Source: CAZWRK01 sp964635875
GTDB taxonomy: Bacteria; Pseudomonadota; Gammaproteobacteria; Burkholderiales; Aquaspirillaceae
Length of the DNA: 34,580 nucleotides
Assembly (NCBI GenBank): GCA_964635875.1
Contig: CAZWRK010000040.1
Location: 1 to 34,580, forward strand
Direction: 5' to 3'
The notes beneath the pieces were generated by a model. It was given only the letters and a program-made list of their open reading frames with translations. It did no database searches and was not told where the DNA came from. This document shows, in pieces, positions 16,146 to 23,622 of the stretch. The translations under genes were made by a program, and so were the position numbers. Every line of letters begins with the position of its first letter. Position 1 is the first letter of the stretch.

Positions 16146-16579
16146 GTGATTTCATGTCTCGTTTTCTGCGGCTGCGCGACCAAGGCGACTGTCAGGGCAT
16201 TATTGATAGCATTCCTTATGCCCGCCTCCTTGGCTTGGAATTTGAGGCCGAGGCGGATGGGCAATTGCTCTTTACGCTGCCCTTTGCTGAGCGTAATGTT
16301 GGCAACCCTATTTTGCCCGCCATTCATGGCGGCGTGATTGGTGGTTTTTTGGAAACGGCTGCTTTGATTCATTTGATGTGGATTCGCGAGTCAAGCGAGC
16401 CGCCCAAGACCATCGATTTTTCTCTTGATTATTTGCGAAGTGGCCGAGCGGCGACCTTGTATGCACGCTGCGCGCTCACTAAACATGGCAAGCGAGTTGC
16501 CAATGTGTCGATAGAGGCTTGGCAAGAAGAGGCATCCCAACCCATTGCGGTGGCAAGGGCGCACTTTCTGCTGAGCTGA
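16142..16579 (+). CDS. PaaI-family hotdog thioesterase (second of a tandem pair)
   Basis: This 145-aa protein has the same hotdog layout as its upstream neighbour: an N-terminal helical segment, then NPILPAIHGGVIGGFLETAA, then KTIDFSLDYLRSG. The HGG motif and the following acidic residue (Glu in FLETA, against Asp in LVDST in the first copy) lie where PaaI enzymes place their catalytic residues. The shared ...DYLR(A/S)... strand suggests the two form a heteromer or have split substrates, which is an inference. It overlaps the first copy by 4 nt, and serC follows after 20 nt. Confidence 0.88.
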   Translation: MSDFMSRFLRLRDQGDCQGIIDSIPYARLLGLEFEAEADGQLLFTLPFAERNVGNPILPAIHGGVIGGFLETAALIHLMWIRESSEPPKTIDFSLDYLRSGRAATLYARCALTKHGKRVANVSIEAWQEEASQPIAVARAHFLLS

Positions 16580-16599
16580 TCTTCTATAAGGAAATGACA

Positions 16600-17682
16600 A
16601 TGGCCAAGGTCTTCAATTTTTCGGCAGGTCCCGCTGTACTGCCGCACACCGTTCTGATGGATGCGCAGCGTGAGCTGACCGATTGGCACGGCTCAGGCAT
16701 GTCCGTCATGGAGATGAGTCATCGTGGGCGCGAGTTCATGGACATCATCCACCATGCAGAGGCAGATTTGCGCGAGTTATTGTCAGTCCCTGACAATTAC
16801 AAAATCTTGTTTTTGCAGGGTGGCGCCTCGTCATTTTTCTCTGTTGTGCCGATGAACTTAGCGCGCGCAGGAAAGCCAATCGACTTTGTGTTGACCGGCC
16901 ATTGGTCAAAGCTCGCGCTCAAAGAAGCCAAGCGTTATGCCGAAGTCCGCGTGATTGCATCAAGCGAAGATCGCAATTTTAGCTACGTGCCACCCGAAGA
17001 GCGCTGGTCACGGAGCGCCAATGCGTCGTATCTGCACTATGTTTCGAATGAAACGATTGGCGGTGTACAGTTCCCCGATATTCCCGCCAGCGATGTGCCG
17101 CTCGTGTGCGATATGTCGAGCGACTTCCTCTCGCGGCCTATTGATGTCTCGAAGTTTGGGTTGATTTTTGCGGGTGCTCAGAAAAATATCGGTCCTGCGG
17201 GTCTGACGCTGGTGATTGTGCGGGAAGATTTGTTAGGGCAAGTCTTAGACGGCACGCCGACGATGTTTGATTTGAGCGTTCACGCTGCCGCCGAGTCGAT
17301 GTACAACACGCCTCCAACTTATTCGATTTACATTGCTGGTTTGGTCTTTAAGTGGCTGAAAGAGCAAGGTGGCGTCAAGGGTATTGCCTTACGCAATGAA
17401 GAAAAGGCTGCGCTACTTTACGATGCGATTGCAAACAGTAATGGTTTCTACCGTTGTCCAGTTGATGAAGGTTTCCGCTCCAAAATGAATGTACCGTTCT
17501 GCATGCAGGACAGTGCGCTGGATGACCTGTTTGTTTCTGAGGCAAAAGATCGCAATCTGGTTCAGCTCAAAGGCCATCGCTCTGTGGGTGGGTTGCGTGC
17601 CTCTATTTACAATGCGATGCCGATTGAGGGTGTGAAAGAGTTGGTTCATTTTATGAACGACTTTGCCCGCCGCCACGGCTGA
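16600..17682 (+). CDS. serC: Phosphoserine aminotransferase
   Basis: This 360-aa PLP enzyme converts 3-phosphohydroxypyruvate and glutamate to phosphoserine, and also acts in pyridoxal phosphate synthesis. It opens with FNFSAGPAVLPHTVL. The PLP lysine is Lys195 in FAGAQKNIGPAG. MSHRGREF and the C-terminal GGLRASIYNAMP are family motifs, and length matches the E. coli enzyme. AAGGA (16588-16592) lies 7 nt before the ATG at 16600, favouring it over the ATG at 16594. It is last in the gyrA-thioesterase-thioesterase-serC unit and is followed by a terminator. Confidence 0.97.
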   Translation: MAKVFNFSAGPAVLPHTVLMDAQRELTDWHGSGMSVMEMSHRGREFMDIIHHAEADLRELLSVPDNYKILFLQGGASSFFSVVPMNLARAGKPIDFVLTGHWSKLALKEAKRYAEVRVIASSEDRNFSYVPPEERWSRSANASYLHYVSNETIGGVQFPDIPASDVPLVCDMSSDFLSRPIDVSKFGLIFAGAQKNIGPAGLTLVIVREDLLGQVLDGTPTMFDLSVHAAAESMYNTPPTYSIYIAGLVFKWLKEQGGVKGIALRNEEKAALLYDAIANSNGFYRCPVDEGFRSKMNVPFCMQDSALDDLFVSEAKDRNLVQLKGHRSVGGLRASIYNAMPIEGVKELVHFMNDFARRHG

Positions 17683-17783
17683 TTCAGAGTTTTGATGGTG
17701 TGTGATTGTCTCGCCAGCCTCTGCCGTGCAGCGCGCCTTGTCCGTGTGACCGGGCGCTGGCTGGTGTGTTTTCATTCTGTTCT

Positions 17784-17810
17784 CGCGGCCCATGGTGGCC
17801 GCTTTTTTTT
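17784..17810 (+). terminator. Intrinsic terminator between serC and pheA
   Basis: GCGGCC (17785-17790) pairs with GGCCGC (17797-17802), followed by eight T. It lies 102 nt after serC and 55 nt before the pheA start, so it could end the gyrA-serC unit or act as a pheA attenuator. A second possible stem upstream (CAGCGC near 17729 with GCGCTG near 17754) could belong to a larger structure. Confidence 0.75.
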
Positions 17811-17865
17811 GCATGAAATGCGCGGCACGTCATTAGCCGCCGTTCTGAACTGGAAAGCTTAATCC

Positions 17866-18936
17866 GTGTCTGATGAACTTCTTAAACAGCATCGTGATGC
17901 CATTGACGCCATTGATGCGCAGATTTTGGGCCTAATCAATCAGCGTGCTAACCACGCTCGCCACATTGGCGAAATTAAAGGTGGCGGGATTATTTATCGC
18001 CCCGAGCGCGAGGCTCAAGTTTTGCGCCGCATTAAAGATTTGAACGAAGGGCCTCTGCCTGATGAATCCGCCGCTGTGTTGTTTCGGGAAATCATGTCGG
18101 CCTGTTTGTCCTTGGAAAAGCCATTGTCGATTGCCTATTTAGGGCCAGAAGGCACTTTTACGCAGGCTGCAGCTATTAAGCATTTTGGACATGCCGCGCA
18201 TACCGTTGCCTGCGTGTCGATCGACGAAGCATTCCGCAATGTTGAGGCACGTAATTGTGATTATGTTGTTGCTCCGGTCGAAAATTCGACCGAAGGCGCC
18301 GTTGGCCGCACATTGGATTTGATGGTGTCTAGTCCGCTCAAAATTTGTGGTGAAGTCGTGTTGCGCATTCATCATCACTTTTTGCGCAAAAATCCAGAAG
18401 CGCCCGTGCCGCGTAAAATTTATGCGCATGCTCAGGCCTTGGCGCAATGCCACGAATGGCTAAATCGCTTTTATCCAGACGTGGAGCGGGTCTCGATTGC
18501 CAGCAACGCCGAGGCAGCGCGTTTGGCAGGAGAGGATGAGACGGTCGCTGCCATTGCGGGTCAAGCGGCTGCCGAGCGTTATGGTTTGATCAAAGTCGCC
18601 GAAAACATTGAAGACGAGCCGAATAACACGACGCGGTTTTTGGTCTTGGGCTTGCAAGACTGCACGCCATCTGGCCGAGATAAGACGTCGATTGTGTGTT
18701 CTGCGCAAAATCGCCCCGGCGCAGTGCATAGCTTAATTGCTCCGATTGCGATGGCGGGTGTCAGTATGACTAAATTTGAGTCACGGCCGTCGCGTACCGG
18801 CCTGTGGGAGTATGTATTCTTTATCGATCTCGATGGTCATCAAAGTGATCCACAGTTGGCCAGCGCATTGGACGCTCTGCGTGAAAAAGCGGCGTTTGTC
18901 AAAGTGATTGGTAGTTATCCGAGCGCCGTGATTTGA
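17866..18936 (+). CDS. pheA: Bifunctional chorismate mutase / prephenate dehydratase (P-protein)
   Basis: This 356-aa protein makes phenylpyruvate from chorismate in two steps. Residues 1-88 are an AroQ-type chorismate mutase (IDAIDAQILGLINQRANHA). Residues ~88-265 are the dehydratase, with AYLGPEGTFTQAA, ENSTEGAVGRTLD and the catalytic TRF (256-258). Residues ~273-350 are an ACT domain with ESRPSR at 305-310, the phenylalanine-binding motif of feedback-inhibited enzymes. The start is GTG at 17866, with GGAAAG 10 nt upstream. It heads a unit with the LOG-family gene, hisC, elbB and osmC. Confidence 0.97.
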   Translation: MSDELLKQHRDAIDAIDAQILGLINQRANHARHIGEIKGGGIIYRPEREAQVLRRIKDLNEGPLPDESAAVLFREIMSACLSLEKPLSIAYLGPEGTFTQAAAIKHFGHAAHTVACVSIDEAFRNVEARNCDYVVAPVENSTEGAVGRTLDLMVSSPLKICGEVVLRIHHHFLRKNPEAPVPRKIYAHAQALAQCHEWLNRFYPDVERVSIASNAEAARLAGEDETVAAIAGQAAAERYGLIKVAENIEDEPNNTTRFLVLGLQDCTPSGRDKTSIVCSAQNRPGAVHSLIAPIAMAGVSMTKFESRPSRTGLWEYVFFIDLDGHQSDPQLASALDALREKAAFVKVIGSYPSAVI

Positions 18937-18961
18937 TCGCGCCTTCGAAAGGTTTTCCAGC

Positions 18962-19543
18962 ATGAAAAAAATTTGCGTCTTCTGTGGTTCTAGTTTCGGC
19001 GTGCGGCCGGAATACGAAGCACAGGCCCGTTTTCTGGGGCGTGAGCTTGCAGGCCGTGGGATCAGTTTGGTCTATGGCGGGGGGCGTGTTGGTCTGATGG
19101 GGGCGGTTGCCGATGCTGCATTAGAGGCCGGAGGGGAAGTCATTGGCGTGATTCCGGAGTTTTTGATGCGCAAAGAGATTGGTCACAGCCACTTATCTGA
19201 GTTGATTGTGGTCGAGTCGATGCATGCGCGTAAGGCGAAGATGAGCGAATTGGCTGATGCATTTATTGCGCTACCCGGCGGGTTTGGTACGTTCGAAGAG
19301 TTTTTCGAGGTGCTGACATGGGCGCAATTGGGCATGCATAGCAAACCGATTGGTTTGCTGGATACCGATGGCTTTTATGGCCCGCTTTCACTCTTTTTGC
19401 GTCACACCGCGCTGCAGGGTTTTATTCGCAATGAAAATTTGTCCTTGATCGTGCAGGCAAGTGAACCGGATCGTTTGATTGAGCGGGTGCTTGCTTATCG
19501 GCCAGTGCATGTTGATAAGTGGCTCGATCCCACCTCTATTTGA
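18962..19543 (+). CDS. LOG family protein (TIGR00730, nucleoside 5'-monophosphate phosphoribohydrolase)
   Basis: This 193-aa Rossmann-fold protein has VYGGGRVGLMG and the signature PGGFGTFEE (105-113), the catalytic and nucleotide-binding motif of LOG ('lonely guy') proteins. Characterised members release the base from AMP or cytokinin monophosphates by cleaving the N-glycosidic bond. Many bacterial members have unknown physiological roles; older databases mislabel them as lysine decarboxylases. AAAGG precedes the ATG. It sits between pheA and hisC, 25 nt after pheA, an unusual insertion in the aromatic gene cluster. Confidence 0.92.
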   Translation: MKKICVFCGSSFGVRPEYEAQARFLGRELAGRGISLVYGGGRVGLMGAVADAALEAGGEVIGVIPEFLMRKEIGHSHLSELIVVESMHARKAKMSELADAFIALPGGFGTFEEFFEVLTWAQLGMHSKPIGLLDTDGFYGPLSLFLRHTALQGFIRNENLSLIVQASEPDRLIERVLAYRPVHVDKWLDPTSI

Positions 19544-19594
19544 AAATTGGATTCTGTTTGCTATTGAGTGTTTGTAACTTCGGAGAGTAAACCA

Positions 19595-20704
19595 ATGATT
19601 TACGCCACGTTGGCACCTGATTATGTTCGCGCGATTGCGCCTTATCAGCCGGGTAAGCCAGTATCTGAGCTGGCGCGTGAAATGGGTTTGGACGAAGCCA
19701 ATATCGTTAAACTGGCTTCGAATGAAAATCCGCTGGGTCTACCAGCATCCGCGCGTGAAGCATTGCAAGCAGCCGTCTCTGAGTTGGCGCGTTATCCCGA
19801 TGGCAATGGTTTTGAGCTTAAAGCCAAAATCGCCGAAAAATTTGATGTCGAAATGCATCAAATTATCTTAGGCAATGGTTCCAACGATGTTTTAGAGCTG
19901 GTTGCGCGCGCCTTTTTGACCACCCAAGATGCCGCTGTGTTCTCGCAGTACGCTTTTGCGGTCTATCCGCTGGTCACACAGGCCGTCGGCGCGCGTGGCA
20001 TTGAGGTGCCGGCTTCTGAATACGGTCATGATCTGGATGCCATGTTGGCGGCTATTGATGCGCAAACTAAGCTCGTTTTTATTGCGAATCCTAATAACCC
20101 AACCGGAACCTATCTCGAAACCGCTGAGGTGGAGCGCTTCCTTGAGGCGGTGCCGAAGAATGTGCTGGTGGTACTAGATGAGGCCTATACCGAGTACCTA
20201 CCGGCCACTTCGCGCCCCGATGTGACCGCATGGTTGAGGCAGTACCCCAACCTGATTATTAGCCGCACCCTATCCAAAGCCTATGGTTTGGCCGGTTTGC
20301 GCGTGGGGTTTGCGCTGTGTAATCCCGAAGTGGCCGATTTGATCAATCGCGTTCGCCAGCCCTTTAATGTGAATAGCTTGGCGCAAGCTGCCGCAATTGC
20401 TGCGCTCGACGATCAGGCATTTCTTGCCGAAAGTCTTCGCGTCAATGATGAAGGGATGAAACAAATTGTCGATGCGTTTGTTGAGTTGGGCTTGGACTAC
20501 ATTCCCTCTTCGGGCAACTTCGTGACATTCCATTGCGCTGATGCGGCAGTGGTCAATCTGTTCTTGCTGAAAAATGGTGTGATCGTTCGGCCATTAGGTG
20601 GCTATGGCATGAAAAATAGTCTGCGAGTCAGTATCGGCTTGCCACATGAAAATGCGCGTTTTATTGAGGTTCTAAAACAGGCACCGGGGTTGCGGTCGCT
20701 TTAA
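19595..20704 (+). CDS. hisC: Histidinol-phosphate / aromatic aminotransferase (HisC family)
   Basis: This 369-aa fold-type I PLP aminotransferase has KLASNENPLG near the N-terminus, NPNNPTGT, DEAYTEY, and the PLP lysine Lys228 in SRTLSKAYGLAGLRVG. The family transaminates histidinol phosphate. In Pseudomonas-type genomes the copy beside pheA (HisHb) is thought to serve tyrosine and phenylalanine synthesis. Because this copy is downstream of pheA and not with other his genes, an aromatic role is likely, but the sequence alone does not decide. GGAGAG lies 8 nt before the ATG at 19595; a longer frame from 19568 has no such support. Confidence 0.94.
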   Translation: MIYATLAPDYVRAIAPYQPGKPVSELAREMGLDEANIVKLASNENPLGLPASAREALQAAVSELARYPDGNGFELKAKIAEKFDVEMHQIILGNGSNDVLELVARAFLTTQDAAVFSQYAFAVYPLVTQAVGARGIEVPASEYGHDLDAMLAAIDAQTKLVFIANPNNPTGTYLETAEVERFLEAVPKNVLVVLDEAYTEYLPATSRPDVTAWLRQYPNLIISRTLSKAYGLAGLRVGFALCNPEVADLINRVRQPFNVNSLAQAAAIAALDDQAFLAESLRVNDEGMKQIVDAFVELGLDYIPSSGNFVTFHCADAAVVNLFLLKNGVIVRPLGGYGMKNSLRVSIGLPHENARFIEVLKQAPGLRSL

Positions 20705-20727
20705 ATTCATCACAATTAGGGGGAAAT

Positions 20728-21429
20728 ATGTCGGATGTAGAACGGGTTGTTGCCGTCGTATTATCGGGTTGCGGTGTGTATGACGGCTCCGAAATTACCG
20801 AGGCCGTTAGCATGATGGTTGCGCTTTCACAGGCACATTACTCAGTGCGTTTTTTTGCGCCAGACCGTGAGCAATTGCACGTCGTTGATCACTTGAAGGG
20901 TGAAGTGATGACCGAGTCTCGGCATATTTTGACGGAGTCGGCACGTATTGCTCGTGGAAAAATCGAAAGTTTATCGGCTTTGGATGTGAGCCAGTTTGAC
21001 GCGTTGGTTTTCCCCGGTGGTTTTGGCGCGGCAAAGAACCTCACGACATTTGTGATGGATGGCACGCAAGCGGTGCTATTTGAGGATGTGCAAAGAGTGG
21101 TTTTTGCGGCGATTCAGGCGAAAAAACCGATTGTCGCACTGTGTGCTGCACCGCTGGTCTTGGGTATTGCCGCACGCGAGCTTGGAATTCGAGGTGCGCA
21201 AATCACCTTAGGCGATGGCAAAGAATATCCCGATATGAACGCAGCGCTTGAGAGCTGGGGGCAAACGCATGTTCTGAAAGCGGTTGATCAAGCTTGCGTC
21301 GATGTCGAGCATCGGTTTGTGACAGCCCCTGCTTATATGTATGGTGCCGCCAACCCTGCCGAGATTTTTGCGGCGAGCCAAGCCGCTGTTGCTGCTCTAT
21401 CGTCTTTATTGGCGACCCCTACGGCTTAG
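20728..21429 (+). CDS. elbB: ElbB-type DJ-1/PfpI glyoxalase-like protein
   Basis: This 233-aa member of the DJ-1/PfpI superfamily matches the ElbB group: VVLSGCGVYDGSEITEAV at the N-terminus, MTESRHILTESARIARGKI, and PGGFGAAKN (96-104). The nucleophile-elbow cysteine is Cys139 in VALCAAP, and VTAPAYM comes late. E. coli ElbB has weak glyoxalase activity and was linked to isoprenoid synthesis; its real role is not settled. A GGGGG-containing Shine-Dalgarno precedes the ATG. It is 23 nt after hisC, in the slot where tyrA often follows hisC in the aromatic cluster. Confidence 0.92.
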   Translation: MSDVERVVAVVLSGCGVYDGSEITEAVSMMVALSQAHYSVRFFAPDREQLHVVDHLKGEVMTESRHILTESARIARGKIESLSALDVSQFDALVFPGGFGAAKNLTTFVMDGTQAVLFEDVQRVVFAAIQAKKPIVALCAAPLVLGIAARELGIRGAQITLGDGKEYPDMNAALESWGQTHVLKAVDQACVDVEHRFVTAPAYMYGAANPAEIFAASQAAVAALSSLLATPTA

Positions 21430-21441
21430 GAGGTTTCGGCC

Positions 21442-21888
21442 ATGAGTAAATCGGTTTCAGTCACGTTAACGCAAACGAGTGGTTATCAATTTACGGTGGA
21501 CTTTGGCGGGGCGCTTCCAAGCCTGCTGGCGGATGAACCGCCGCCGCTCGGTTTGGGAGAAGGTCCGGCACCAAGTCATATGCTCGTGGCGGCGGCTGCA
21601 AATTGTTTGGCTGCGAGCTTATTGTTTGCACTGAAAAAATTTCAGCAAGCGCCTGAGCCGATTTCTGCGACTGCGCATTGTGAAATTGGTCGCAACGACG
21701 AGGGCCGTTTGCGAGTCTTGGGTATTCAGGTCGATTTAAGTTTGGGCGTGCCAGCGGCCGAATTAGTGCATTTGGAGCGCGTTTTAGAGCAATTTGAAGC
21801 TTTTTGCACGGTGTCGCAAAGCATCCAATCGGGTGTTCCTGTGACAGTGAGTGTCAGCGATAGTAATGGGGTTCGCCTAAAAGGCTAG
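21442..21888 (+). CDS. OsmC family protein
   Basis: This 148-aa OsmC/Ohr-superfamily protein carries the two conserved cysteines of the family, Cys55 (AAANCLAASL) and Cys122 (EAFCTVSQSI), which form the peroxidatic pair in characterised thiol peroxidases. The FCTVSQSI context fits the OsmC/YhfA branch rather than Ohr. A consensus AGGAGG lies 8 nt before the ATG. It is the last gene of the pheA unit, 12 nt after elbB, so two thiol-based proteins end this operon. Its in vivo substrate is unknown. Confidence 0.9.
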   Translation: MSKSVSVTLTQTSGYQFTVDFGGALPSLLADEPPPLGLGEGPAPSHMLVAAAANCLAASLLFALKKFQQAPEPISATAHCEIGRNDEGRLRVLGIQVDLSLGVPAAELVHLERVLEQFEAFCTVSQSIQSGVPVTVSVSDSNGVRLKG

Positions 21889-21909
21889 CGCATCTGTTCC
21901 ATCTTGTCG

Positions 21910-21940
21910 AAAGCCCCGCCGGTGTGTGGGGCTTTTTGTT
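21910..21940. terminator. Bidirectional intrinsic terminator (osmC / DUF484 gene)
   Basis: AAAGCCCC (21910-21917) pairs with GGGGCTTT (21928-21935), with T residues continuing on the right. It serves the pheA-osmC unit from the left and possibly dapF-DUF484 from the right, whose last codons it touches. Confidence 0.82.
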
Positions 21941-22605
21941 TAACGGATGCCTAGTGTTCTCTCAAATGCCGCTGAAACCAGCTCCCCAATGCCGACCAAA
22001 AGATCGACCGACATATCGGGGGTAAAGCGACGAATATCTTCGCTCGCCAAGGCCAGCAACCCGATATTTTCCCCGCCTGCACTGCGAAGCCCGATTAAGG
22101 CAAAGGAGCTTAAAAAGGGTGTGCTTGGAAAGCAAAGCAAGGTTGTTTCACTGGCGAGCGGGCCACAGTAAGGACTCTCACAGTAGCGATTGAGCTCCGG
22201 TAGTGCGGCGGCCGTAAGGTAATTATCTGTAAATCGCTCAGCACGCGGATGGACAAAGCGCACCTCGACATGCGGTACTGAAAAATCGTGACGTAGCTGG
22301 CTATAAATCGCGAGCAAGGTTCGCGAGGCATCGGATGCACGTAGAAGTGCTTTTGCGAGTGCGTGGGTTCGGCTAATGATGAGATCGTTTTGCTCGCCGT
22401 AGCGTAGCATTTCTGCGTAGCGGGCGGCGAGTTGGCGGTTTTTGTCTCTGAGCAGCAAAATTTGCCGCTCAATCAGTGAAATCGCATGCCCTTCATGGGG
22501 GTGTGGAACCTTGAGGTCGGCAAATAGATCTGACTGTTCTTGAAAAAAACTTGGATTTTCTTTCAGCCATTTAGCGACTTCTGTCGCGCTGAATTCTTGG
22601 CTCAT
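21940..22605 (-). CDS. DUF484 family protein
   Basis: This 221-aa cytosolic protein matches the DUF484 family: an N-terminal VAKWLKENPSFFQEQSDLF helix, SLIERQILLLRDKNRQL with coiled-coil character, and a C-terminal GAF-like region (GGENIGLLALASEDIRRF). Function is unknown. In many proteobacteria it lies between dapF and xerC. Here it overlaps dapF by 4 nt, but xerC does not follow; convergent osmC takes that place. Confidence 0.9.
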   Translation of the reverse strand: MSQEFSATEVAKWLKENPSFFQEQSDLFADLKVPHPHEGHAISLIERQILLLRDKNRQLAARYAEMLRYGEQNDLIISRTHALAKALLRASDASRTLLAIYSQLRHDFSVPHVEVRFVHPRAERFTDNYLTAAALPELNRYCESPYCGPLASETTLLCFPSTPFLSSFALIGLRSAGGENIGLLALASEDIRRFTPDMSVDLLVGIGELVSAAFERTLGIR

Positions 22606-23432
22606 AGCGTAATCTCACCCTGAAACACGGTGACTGCAGGGCCTGTCATTTGCACGGAATGGCCTTCTCCTTGCCATTCGATCGTGAGTTGCCCGCCGCG
22701 TGTGTCAACACGCACTTTTGAATCAAGCAAGCCTCTCCGAATGCCGCTGACGACCGCAGCACACGCACCCGTTCCACAGGCGAGCGTTTCGCCAGCACCG
22801 CGCTCATAGACCCGAAGTCGGACATGCTCGCGCGACACAACTTCCATAAACCCCGCGTTGACGCGTGCCGGAAAGCGAGGGTGGTTTTCAATCTGCGCGC
22901 CGAGTTCAGCAACCGGTGCTGTATCGAGATCGGCGACAACTTGCACTGCATGAGGGTTTCCCATGGAGACCACGCCAATCGTAATCTCTTGACCGGACAC
23001 ATCCAGTGCGTGGGTGATGCGATCGTGATCAGCGATGAAAGGAATGTCTGCGGGCAAAAAGCGCGGTTGTCCCATATCGACCCGAACCATGCCATTGTCG
23101 AGCCGTTCAGGCACGATGACGCCCCGTGCGGTTTCAACGCGAATTTGGCGCTTGTCAGATAGTTGCGCTTCAAAGACGAAGCGGGCAAAGCAGCGCGCAC
23201 CATTACCGCATTGCTCAACTTCCCCGCCATCATTATTGAAAATCCGATAGCGGAAGTCGTTGTCGGTAGATTCTGCTTTTTCGACGAGTAAGAGTTGGTC
23301 AAAGCCGATGCCAAAGCGCCGGTCCCCAAGGTAGCGAATCTGCTCTGTTGTCAGCGAAATGGGGTGGCGGACGCCATCAAGCACGATAAAGTCGTTACCC
23401 AAGCCTTGCATTTTGGTGAATTGCAGTTTCAT
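22602..23432 (-). CDS. dapF: Diaminopimelate epimerase
   Basis: This 276-aa enzyme converts LL- to meso-diaminopimelate for lysine and peptidoglycan synthesis. The two catalytic cysteines, the acid/base pair of this cofactor-free racemase, are Cys75 (EQCGNGARCF) and Cys219 (GAGETLACGTGACA). The N-terminal TKMQGLGNDFIVLD is a family hallmark. I take the ATG at 23432 (MKLQFTKMQG); a 9-residue longer frame has no family support. It is first in a two-gene unit with DUF484 and is divergent from yejA. Confidence 0.97.
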   Translation of the reverse strand: MKLQFTKMQGLGNDFIVLDGVRHPISLTTEQIRYLGDRRFGIGFDQLLLVEKAESTDNDFRYRIFNNDGGEVEQCGNGARCFARFVFEAQLSDKRQIRVETARGVIVPERLDNGMVRVDMGQPRFLPADIPFIADHDRITHALDVSGQEITIGVVSMGNPHAVQVVADLDTAPVAELGAQIENHPRFPARVNAGFMEVVSREHVRLRVYERGAGETLACGTGACAAVVSGIRRGLLDSKVRVDTRGGQLTIEWQGEGHSVQMTGPAVTVFQGEITL

Positions 23433-23561
23433 AAGACAAACATCCAGAGCAGAAATCAAAAATAGCGCTAATCATAGCAAAGCCGCACAAACATCGTCTG
23501 TATCGGGACTCAGAAAATGTGAGTCTGACGTGAGGGTGCTTTGCTCGGGCAATATTTCATC

Positions 23562-23591
23562 CTCCCTGCTTGGGAGATTAGCCATTACAAT
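23562..23591 (+). promoter_or_regulatory. Possible yejA promoter region with inverted repeat
   Basis: CTCCC (23562-23566) and GGGAG (23572-23576) form a perfect 5-bp inverted repeat just upstream of a -10-like TACAAT (23586-23591), 32 nt before the yejA start. No -35 is convincing. The regulatory role is an inference from position. Confidence 0.3.
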
Positions 23592-23622
23592 TTCGGAGAT
23601 TTTTCTGATTGAGAGGGGCGAC

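Noticed and set aside
23359..23622. 88-residue N-terminal extension of YejA
   Set aside because: It would overlap dapF and bury the clear signal peptide that starts at 23623.
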